Assembly: GCA_001643675.2 (NCBI GenBank)
Contig: LSRY02000008.1
Location: 748,501 to 812,500, forward strand
Direction of reading: 5' to 3'
Origin: Monocercomonoides exilis
Lineage: Eukaryota > Preaxostyla > Oxymonadida > Polymastigidae
Length of the DNA: 64,000 nucleotides
The notes beneath the pieces are model-generated. The model saw only the letters and a program-made list of their open reading frames with translations. It did not search any database and had not been told where the DNA came from. A program made the position numbers and the translations under genes. This document shows, piece by piece, positions 1-9,144 of the stretch; the stretch's first letter is position 1, and every line of letters begins with the position of its first letter.

Positions 1-1402
1 AAAAGAAATAATTGCTTTGAGCCTCTCAATGTGCAGAGTCCACAGATGCTGTCAATGAATTAATCATGAAAAGAATTGTCTTTTTAACGCTTGTCCAAAA
101 TGCAAGATTAAAAAAAAAACATTCTTACAGGAACATCTTTTGGCAAAATAAAGATTGGATTGGGAATTACTCTTCCGATTTGTTTATATTACTGGCTAGG
201 AATTTTTAACAAAACAATTGGGTGATTATTTTTGAAATCATAAATTTTTTCGGGGGTGTTTTTTTTTTGAAAACATTTTCAATAAAACAATCTCAAACAA
301 ACAAAAATTATCTATTTGTAATATAAACATTTATTTCTTTTCTTTGAAATCACTCATTGAAAGTTGGTCCAAATTTCTTTCTGGCATGGATCATTTTAAC
401 CATAATAAAGTTTGTGAAATGGTGGAAACAGAATTTATATTTTTTTGATATCTCTTGAATTATGTGCTGAAATTTCTCATGCAATACGTTCATTAATATC
501 CAATTTTGCAAGTGTGTACTTATTATTCACTATTTCATTTTATTCAAAAAAATATAAAACTTTTAATTTTGATTGGCTTTTTTTCACAAATATGATTTTT
601 AATTCCATCAAAAACGAGAGAATAGATTTAACGTTGTATAAAATTTGCTTTTTTCCATCATTCAAATGTTTATTTCAACTATTTGGAAGCTCATTTCACA
701 CTTCATTATATCACTGATTTCAAGAAATTATATGTATTGCCTCATTTTCCATATCATCAATTCACTTGTTTTATTATTATTTTCACCAGAAACCAAAACT
801 GTTTTAAATTTTGTGACATTATATATCAATAATTAATAAAATTTTATTTTATTGAGATTTCTGTTAATTCACAATTTTATTCTTCTCATTATCTATTCCT
901 TTTCATTCATTTGATTATCAAAAATATTTGAGTAAAATTTGATGAAATCAACTGAAAGAAAAAAGCTGAAATTGAGAGATATAATGCAAACGTTAAAGCT
1001 ATTGAAATGTTAATCACATGATTTGCATTTGATGAAAATGAAGTTTCTAAAAGGATGAAAATGTTTGAGTTTGTTTCGAATGATGTATTTGTTTTGCTTT
1101 TTTATTAATTTAATTAAAAAGAGAGAAAATGATCATTTGTTAGTATTATCTTTCATTGAAGGCAGATATAAAAAAGCATTAATCTTCATAATTATTATTT
1201 TTTAATAATATGCACATAAGAATCATTTGGTGATACAGAAAATTCACTGTTTTAAAAGATTGCTTTCTAAATTAAAACAATCTTAAGTCAACTATTTTTT
1301 TCTACACATATTGAAGAACGTCAACATTTCGAAAAGAGAAGAATCGGATTATTTTTCAAAAGGAAGATCAAAACAGTTGTCAGCAATATCTTCTGAAGAG
1401 CA
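1..1402. other. AT-rich intergenic stretch, no supported gene
   Basis: Very AT-rich sequence with homopolymer runs. A 90-codon open frame at 445-717 (+) ends on TGA, but with TGA as the only stop frames of this length are expected by chance in such DNA, and nothing in it is recognisable. The only feature I can name is one end of a family-A MITE near 219 (listed separately). The last about 100 bases are the likely 3' flank of the minus-strand gene that ends at 1403. Confidence 0.5.
219..275 (+). repeat. Unpaired terminal repeat of MITE family A
   Basis: Begins TGGGTGATTATTTTTGAAAT and continues into a GGGGGTGTT block, as in the complete copies at 52657 and 43128. No matching inverted end follows within the expected 250 bp, so this looks like a truncated copy. 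Confidence 0.5.
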
Positions 1403-3778
1403 TCAATCACCTGCTCCCTTATCTGGTTTATTTATGAAAAGTTGCATAGACAACGAATCCCTCAAATCTGCAATCAGCTCTTCACGAGAAGACAACCACG
1501 CTATTGTATCCACATGATTCAACTTGGATGAAGTTGTTGGACACAAATACTCCCCTCGAACAAGTGTTGAATCTGAATCAATCGTCGAAGTGGTTGAGGT
1601 GGATGAAATAGAGGGAGATGGTGTTCTCTTCATTATCTCTTCCTCCTCCTCCTTTTCCAATGCCCATTCAGGAATCTTGTCTGAATCTCTCCCCAAAATA
1701 TATTCCGTTGAACAACTCTCACTCAGCAAATGTTCTGATGATTCTGAATGTCCCAAACTTTTCGCACACACCCTCTTCTTAAACCTCTCATCATTCTTCT
1801 TCTCTGCCTCCCTTTCTGATCTCCTCCATTGCTCCTCGGGAGACATCTCCATCGTCACCATCTCAAATGCCTTCGGATCTTTTCTGATGTTGTCATTCAC
1901 GATCTCTCTCAGATCTTCTGCTTCATTTTTAACCTTCTTCCATCGAGCAATGAATTTTATTGATACAATAAGAACAATCAATAATATAACTACAAGGATA
2001 ATTACAATAATTGGCCACAATGTTCTTTCTTTCTTTCCTCCTTCAGCAATTCTTTCATTTCCATTTCCCTTTGTTTCGCTCACATTCTTCAGAACAAATG
2101 ATTGAGTTGATGAAGAAGACTCTGCGTTTCCAAACAAAATGCACACGCTTACTTCTGTTTCATCTCCACAACTGTTGATGAGATCCTTTTCCACGCTTCC
2201 TTCTGCTTCTCTTTCGGATAAAAACCCATTTGAATCAAAATCATAATGTTCATTCTCTATCTCTTCTCCCTTCCTCTTCACAATTGAAAATGATAGATTG
2301 CATGGAACAAGAAGCATCGCTTTGAATGTCAGTTTCATTCTATTTGCCTCTTCATTTGCTTCCACACTCTCCAATACAGGTATGAAGAATGATGAATCTC
2401 TCTCTGAAATAATCCCTTCAAAACTGCACCCTTCATTTAACATCCAAAGTGAAGAATTATCCTTCCATCCATCACCTCCTTTCAAATTCATCACATTCAA
2501 TGTCCCTGAGTCTGAACAAATGACATTTCTTCTCAGTGATGGATATCCTTCAATTGATGGATTGTTATCTACAAATTCAACTTTCTCAATATTTTCATTT
2601 CCTCCACAAACAGAAAGACCTCCATCAGAGCAGTTCACAAAACTCGTATCCCTCATCACCCCTGAGCTCTCCTTCACCTCAACAACTGATCCATTCCATT
2701 TGCACACATCCGCTTCCTCATTCAATTCCTTTTTTCTTTCTTCCTTTCCATCAAACAAGCATTGCTTCATCTAAATATTTTTGCACATCAAAAGAGACAT
2801 CATCTTCACTTTCTTTCTTTTTGATGAACACACACCAAACGAACTGTTCGAAAACTCCACATTTCCTTCTATCGTTTCAACATCAATTACACCTGCACTC
2901 TCATCCACACATGTGATGTTCTCAAACGAAGACGACAAAATTGAAATAGAGAATTCACTTTCTTCTCTGTTCTTCATTTCTTCATTTTTTCCATTCGCCC
3001 TTCTTATCCATCCATTATCCATTCTCGAATTCCCAGCTCCACTGATCTTCATACAGTCTTTTCTTCCCTCAATATTTCTGAGCGTCAATCCACTCACTTC
3101 AGTATCCTCTTCCATAATCATGGCTGCTTCACTCAAAAATGAAAGCCACATAACACTCACATTCCTGATTTCACATTTCACTCTTTCCACAAATATCAGA
3201 ATGAATGGCACTTCCACCATTTCCTTCTCAGCTGAGCTTTCTCCCTCAAATGAACACATGCTTATCGATGTCTTTCCTGAACTTATCTTCATGAATGATG
3301 AATGTTCAGTTGGAAGTGGAGTTGATGTTGATTCCACTTCTTCAAAAGCAAATCGAATCCATCGCACATACAGCTACCCAGTCGTTTCCACAATCATTTC
3401 TTTGCTGCAATTCATCCTCTCTTTCACAACCACTCGACTCTTTTCTTCATGCATCCCGCTCACTGTGAGTGTGCTTTATCCCACTTCCTCATCAATCACA
3501 GATACCTCATCGACAAACATCTGACTGAAGAAATCGTTTGGAAGATGCTTCAGCCCAAGCCCAATTGTTGTCCATGGAAGTGAAGAATTCACATGCTGCT
3601 GCTGATTATTGTTTCCTCTTTTTCGTTCTTTGTTCAAGAGCCTGATTGTGCATGATTTGAATTTTTCAAAAACAGGAAAATAAGAAGAAATAAGTTTGAT
3701 ATTCGCTGAAATCAAAAACGAGAAAAAAAAATACAAATAAATGAGAACTCTCAAAATTATGTGAATGTCGACATTCAC
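1403..3778 (-). CDS. Signal-peptide, single-pass membrane surface protein (oxymonad pectin-lyase/kinase-like family)
   Basis: One uninterrupted frame of 791 codons from ATG at 3778 to TGA at 1403, provided TAA (3476) and TAG (about 3377 and 2771) are read as Gln; with the standard code it breaks into three pieces. A hydrophobic N-terminus (LIYLYFFFSFLISA) looks like a signal peptide. The ectodomain has short repeated SSF-like strands and cysteines like beta-helix surface proteins. A strong transmembrane helix (WPIIVIILVVILLIVLIVSI) lies near 2020, followed by a charged, Ser/Glu-rich cytoplasmic tail. The tail ends in a motif (REELIADLRDSL) that matches the start of the kinase-like fragment at 18892-19500 (HEKLIVDLRDSL), so the protein stops just where the kinase-like part of its relatives begins. 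Family assignment is from memory; ligand and role are unknown. Single exon; no promoter recognised. Confidence 0.75.
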
Positions 3779-3795
3779 TAAAAAAAGACTAATAA

Positions 3796-4053
3796 ATCAA
3801 ACTTTTGTTTTGAAACAAAAAATGATTCCAACAGAAAGTTTATCCTGGGAGGCTGATTCTGGCCCCAAAGCCTGCAAGGGATTGTGCTGGACCGGTCACA
3901 GCACAATCCCAGGATGGAATCAGCCTAGCCACTTCATTGCATCAATGCAAAAAGCAGTACCCCAAAATTATGTCAAAAACATAATAATTAGAGCTTGAGC
4001 AATAAACATTCCTGTTGGAAAAATATTTTTGTTTTCAAAACAAAAGTTTGATT
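3796..4053. mobile_element. MITE family D with about 45-bp TIRs and a GC-rich cruciform core
   Basis: Terminal inverted repeats begin AATCAAACTTTTGTTTTGAA at the left and the same sequence reversed at the right end. The interior is unusually GC-rich for the window and holds two nested palindromes: AGGCTGATTC...GAATCAGCCT and, inside it, GGGATTGTGCTG...CAGCACAATCCC around a GACCGGTC centre. No coding capacity. It lies between the start of the 1403-3778 gene and the end of the transposase gene at 4073. Confidence 0.7.
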
Positions 4054-4072
4054 CATCAAAAAAAGTGAAAAA

Positions 4073-5432
4073 TCAAATATTAGGTACAAAGCTTGAAGCT
4101 AAACTGCAATCACAAAAATTTGAACAATTATTAATTCTATTATTTAGCATATTTTGTGTTTGATTTCCAATTATGTTCTTTGAAGGATTTGACTTGAAAC
4201 ATTCATTGTTTTTTCTTTTCCTTTCGTCTCTTGATCGCGACTCCTTATATGCTATTCTTGATTCGCCTTCAGAGTTTTTCGGTGAAAAGACAGAGCGAAG
4301 AATTTCCTTCCCTCGTTTTTCGTAAAACAAATACGTTTTCAATGACTGAACTTCCATTTTCTTCCATAGTATGATATTGCTTGGAATGTATCTGAAATTG
4401 TAATCAAAAAAAAATGAACATTATATTAATACAAGAAAAGAAAACAAACTTTAAAAAGTATCTTCTTATAGAATTTGATGATTCATTCAAATTGGTTTCA
4501 GGAGACATTCCATTAAGAGAATATTTCTGAAAAAACTCAATCAAGTCATCAATATTATTCAACTCTGTTTCACCGTCAATGTTGTCGTTGATGCACCTTG
4601 TCAAATAACCGAATTCTCCGTCGCATTCACACTTTCCGTGTTTCTCGCAAAAGAATGAAAGTGTGCAATGCTTTCCACGCGCAAAGCGAGAAGAATCAGA
4701 TAAGAGATAATGGAGAAGATAAGAATTTCGAAAGTGTGTTCCAGTGTCACACATAAAATGAAAAGTCTTTCTTTGTTGCAGAAAACTCAATCTCAACACG
4801 TTATCGAGACAGTCGATTACAAAACGATAATCGTGTGACATCACGTTTGACAAAAAATTGAAAACATGCTTTTCTATATTATTTTCTTTATTTCTCAGAT
4901 AGACAATGATGCACAGATGAGACACCTCCTGTTTGTTGTAGAAGTCCTTGCTGATACTGTTTTGCTTAATAGGCACATTCCAGTTTTCTTTAAAGTCGAA
5001 CAAAAGCAATGCTTCATCTTTCGATATGCTATTTTTCAAAAGACGAAAGTGAGATTGTTGATTGGACGCAATTTTCTTATGATTCTCAATTAATGACATA
5101 ATGACATTTTCATTTGCATCAAGTTGCTTTCCTTGTGTGATTAGATACTCCTTCCTCTTTTGAAGCGATTCATATCTCTGACAAAGATCACAGAGATCAG
5201 AACGCCTTTTGGCGCGCTTTAAGTGAGTCGTTTTTTTGTAGAATGTGCTGAGAGACATTTTTATGTTCAACTCTTTAAATTTTTCGTATAGCTTTGTTTT
5301 TGGCATGGAAATAAGTCTGGTTGGTTGCTTGTGCACAGTTGTCTCTCGCTTCGAACTTGCTTGATCATTAGATTTCAACGGATGAGAAAAACAAAATTCT
5401 TTATATTGATGATAATGAGAAGTTGAATGCAT
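4073..5432 (-). CDS. DDE-like transposase of a USP-carrying DNA transposon
   Basis: Two exons, 5432-4450 and 4391-4073, joined by a 58-nt GT-AG intron with a TTTCAG acceptor; 433 codons, stop TGA. The N-terminal third has a zinc-finger-like CDLCQ. An acidic LLLFDFKENWNVP block is a candidate first catalytic strand. The next block, with HDYRFVIDCLD, CDTGTHFRN and CEKHGKCECDGEFG, resembles the core of a eukaryotic DDE transposase family. I cannot place it in a named superfamily. Two degenerate homologues lie at 48821-49792 and 52256-52656 and preserve the same motif order. The ATG lies inside the 3' end of the upstream USP gene in another frame (58-nt overlap), so the two may be expressed from one transcript or be joined by a splice I did not find. 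Confidence 0.7.
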
Positions 5433-7948
5433 ATTTCTTTGAGTTATTTTATTTGGTGATTTACATGTGGAGTTGGAAATGATAGATTTTGCGTGTTGTT
5501 TTTCATTTTTGATACAGATAATGAGTTGAAAAATGATTGTGTTGTATCATCAATTGATCTTGAATGATGTGAAATGGAGTTTTTTTCTGATTCAATAAAT
5601 GAATTTGATGAAGTGTTTGTATTGAAATACTGTGAAGTGAAGTTAGAAGTGTTTGGAATGTTGGAAATAAAATCAACAGATGTTCTTTGTTGATTATTCT
5701 GTTGAAACGAAGAAGTGGGGAGCACTTGTGAAGTGAAAACATTTGAGATTGTTGAAAAAGTTTTCTCAGATGAATTCTGTTGACGAGAAATAAACGTGTT
5801 GTTCGTTAGTGTTGGGGAAAATGGAATTTCAACAGAGTCCCGCTCATTATAGTTCACTTGAGCATAGACTGAAAGAATTGGTACGTTTCCACAACTTGCT
5901 TGTTCATCAATGATTGTTTGAATGTTGTTGCGAACGAGTGACACGTATGAATCGTTGCAATTAATCCAACCCAAACTTTGATTTGAAGATGAATAACTGA
6001 ACAATTTGTGATGTTTGCATAAGCAAAAGAAATGCCCATTTTCATTTTTCTCAGTGTGAAAAAGCAATGCGATAAGTGAATAATTGTGAGCTCCTTCAAC
6101 ATGCTTTTTTAAGGCGTTGATTTCTCCATTTTCTTTAACAAAGCTAATGTTTTCGTCAATACAAAAATTCACGCTATGTTTTCCTATTTCTTTTTCCAGA
6201 GAAATGGCAAAAAATTTGGGAAAAGAAAGAATTTGAAAATTTGAAAAATGATTTGTTGTTTGTTTGCAATTTGAGCAAAATGCTTCCTTGTTGTTTGAAT
6301 TTGAAAATCCAATAGTGAATGATTCATTGAATGATTGAACAATGTTGCTTCCATTAAGCCTAATAATCGGCGTTGATTCCAAAGCGCCAATTGTTTTGGA
6401 ACCACAACAACAGCAAATTCTTGGGAATGTTATGTTCATGTTCATCAAGTTATTCAATTCTGGCAGCACACAGATTAAATCACTGAACATATTTGTAAAT
6501 GTGAGATAAAATTCTTGTTGAGCCCTTTGCTCAAGCCTGTGCCTTGTTTCCCAATTTCTTGCAAAAGGCTCCGTCCACGAACAATTGTCAAATGAATGCG
6601 TTGGTGATGAACTTTTCGATGAGTAATACACAATTGAGAACAATTTTGTATGAAATGAAGACAGTTTTCCTTTTCTTTTTTGAATCTTGCCACAATGAGT
6701 TACAATAACTCTAAATATTTGAATGATAGAGGCAAGGCAACACGTATTTCCATAATTGTGCAGTGATAAATTGTTCAGAATATCTGATAATTGATCATTG
6801 TTATCATTTTTATTCACCTGATGGTCATCAAAATTTGAAGCTGGTTCAATAATGGTATTATCAATCTGATTGTCAAATTGGTTGCTTGAAGAATGACAGC
6901 AGTCAGTATCCATTCGTATATCTTCATTTCTCAGATATAACATATCTTTATTGCTGTCATGACAACGCTCAACATCATCATGCAAACAAATAATTGGTGT
7001 TTGTTCAAAAAGTTCTCCAACTTCACACTGCAATGATGAATGAGCACCTTCGTATTCAATTTCCATGTTATTGTCATTTTCATTCGTAAAGGGGAAAATA
7101 TTGCTCTCTGAAAATTCATAACTCGAATTTTCTTCAGGAATGAAATGGTTTTTCAGAGGATCATCGTCCTGCTCCATATTCGAATCACTGTTGATGATAG
7201 TAAAATCGTCATCAAAAGAAACAAAATGATCTTTCTCTGTTTTTTGATTAAAGAAAAGATGTTTAATTTTATCAATTTTAGAAATTGTTCCAAAATTAGT
7301 AATAAAAAAGCAGACTTTTTTCGAATGAGAAATTCGACAGATATTTTCAGACGATTCAGTCGAATTTTCCAATAAAAACTTCTGAAAAACCGCTTCATCT
7401 TCACTTGATAATTCTAAACATTTATTTATAAAGATAACAAAGAAAAGAAATGAAAATTATTTAAAAAAAAAAAAAAGAAACTTTTCTTTGAAGGTGGAAT
7501 AGGAGGTTTTTGTGGAGATCCAATTTCAAAGGAGAGATTGCTGCTGTTCTGTTTTGCGTGGTTGTAGTTGCCGTCCGAACAGCTGAATCCAAACTGCCGC
7601 AAATGCGAAAGAGAGTATTCATGACATACACTCTTTAATAAGGCAACTTTTGTGTGGATGTTTTGTTCGTTGTTATATATGCTGGCAATTCTCATTAAAA
7701 CGAAATTGTTTGTATCTGATGAAATAATGCGAATTGTTTGATTATTGATTATAACAAATAATAATAAATTATAACATACCATTAAACATTTTCTGAATTC
7801 TTGCTGAAATAGCTTTCCCCTTGTTTGTGTGCAGCAGCATGAACTCCAGCAGCTCAGACACTTGGTTGGATGAAATTTTTTCCATGTATTGCCAAACAGC
7901 GGAACACTTCTCGCTTTTTCTTGAAGGAGACAAAATAGAAAACTGCAT
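5375..7948 (-). CDS. Transposon-borne protein: N-terminal element domain fused to a USP-type deubiquitinase
   Basis: Proposed exons 7948-7780, 7715-7482 and 7413-5375, 813 codons, stop TGA; introns of 64 and 68 nt with good acceptors (CATCAG, GTTTAG). One TAA (5444) is read as Gln. Exons 1-2 encode a helical segment and a motif LRQFGFSCSDGNY that looks like an element N-terminal domain. Exon 3 carries a ubiquitin-specific protease fold. The Cys box is LHNYGNTCCLAS (Cys about residue 359). A zinc-binding pair follows (CCCCGS...CSNC). The His box is HTEKNENGHFFCL (His about 595) with WINCNDSYV (Asp/Asn about 621). All catalytic positions look intact. A long Ser/Asn-rich tail follows. Known role of the fold: removal of ubiquitin from proteins; target unknown. 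The same order (USP then transposase) recurs in the second copy at 46.3-49.8 kb. Confidence 0.65.
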
Positions 7949-8160
7949 TTATCAATGTGATAAATTGGTAAAAAATTATTTTTGTTCACAAAGAAAAAAT
8001 GAAGCGATTAAGGTTATCGCTTCCATAATCTGAATATATATCTCCTTTCTTTTCACAATGGAAAATTTCATGTGAAAAATTTCCTTCAAACAAGCAAATT
8101 CAATCCATTATTATAATCCCTTCCGTTTTCATTTCTTTTTCTTTTTGATATTTTTTTTTG

Positions 8161-8689
8161 ATTGCTTTTTTATTCAACTTTCGGCTTCTTCTATAAATTG
8201 AAGTTGCAATTTCAAAGACGAAGTGTACGCTGTATTGTCATATTGGAAAGACAAAAGCTACTAAAAACTTTGAGTGCTATGCAAAGAAGTTCGTTGATGA
8301 TTGTGTTGAAGATTTTCAACATCAGAAACTATTTTTGTTCGTGAATTGCTCTGTGGGTTTGAATCGAATTGATATGAACACTTGACAAAAACAACAAACA
8401 ATGCAACATGCTGTGCATTTATGTGAATGACGGAAATATTTAACGATCGTGCTAACAAAATTTTGAGTGTTCTCTGAGCTTTCATTAATTCGCAATTTTA
8501 CAGATTTTTATGGAAAATTAACAATGTTTCACTATTTTTTTAGGAAAGTTCTTTGATTTCAAAAATTTATTTCTATTCATCGTTAAAATTGATTTTTTCA
8601 AAATCCAAATCAAAGAAAAATCTCAATATATAAATCTTTTTTCAAAACTTTTTTTGAAGTGTGTTCAAACAGAAAAGTTCTTCTTTTGA
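8161..8689 (+). pseudogene. Unrecognised protein gene, frameshifted
   Basis: Two coherent coding frames meet near 8383. The first contains TKCTLYCHIGKTKATKNFE and FVDDCVEDF and ends in TGA at 8383. The second, one base off, contains NMLCIYVNDGNI, then four or more in-frame TAA/TAG that give sensible Gln contexts (RSC-Q-QNFEC), and ends in TGA at 8687. The Cys/His pattern of the first part could bind zinc. No family recognised. It lies just upstream of, and divergent from, the USP transposon and could belong to it. A splice at about 8215 (TTGAAG acceptor) is possible, so the 5' end is open. Confidence 0.4.
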
Positions 8690-9144
8690 AGATTGAAATA
8701 TTCTCTATATTTGTTTTGATATTGTTTTATTCAGGTTATCTTGAAAGTTTGTTCTTTTCAAAATAGAAAATTCCTTGAAGTGTGAATAAATAAGCTAATG
8801 CGTCAATACATCTGTTTGAATCAGAATCAATAACAATAATAATAATACCATCCTGCTTTTTGATATCTTTTATTTCCCTTCCCCAAATGAAGATTTTTCA
8901 TCTCATTCATTCACTCCTGCTCTTCTTCTTTCTTTCTTTCTCCTTTTCTTTCTTTTCTATCTCTTATTTTTCATCTTTCTCTTCCATTTTTCCTTTTTCT
9001 TCCTCTCTTCCATGCGGCACTAGTGCTGCTTCTTCATTTCTCCTTTCTCCTTCTCTTTCTATTTCGACTCCAACGTACACAATTCATCCTTCATCCGTTC
9101 CTTCCATTCCTTCTTCATCAACATTCAACACAATCTGAAGAAGC
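8690..9144. promoter_or_regulatory. Upstream region of the 9145 gene with a long pyrimidine tract
   Basis: From about 8905 to 9070 the plus strand is almost pure TTC/TCT/TTT. The open frame through it (8860-9138) encodes only a Phe/Ser-rich string and stops at TGA 7 bases before the ATG at 9145, so I take it as 5' flank or leader and not a protein. Similar pyrimidine tracts precede other plus-strand genes here (for example 21.9-22.1 kb). Confidence 0.3.

Larger units (their letters stand above)
4073..7990 (-). mobile_element. DNA transposon copy 1 carrying USP and transposase genes
   Basis: The two genes above share strand and spacing and have homologous counterparts in the same order on the plus strand at 46.3-49.8 kb, which is why I treat them as one element. 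I could not identify terminal inverted repeats or a target-site duplication; the given limits are just those of the genes. MITE family D abuts the 3' end. Confidence 0.5.

Noticed and set aside
3840-3935. GC-rich hairpin considered as a tRNA or small RNA gene
   Set aside because: No cloverleaf arms or T-loop; it is a nested palindrome inside a MITE.
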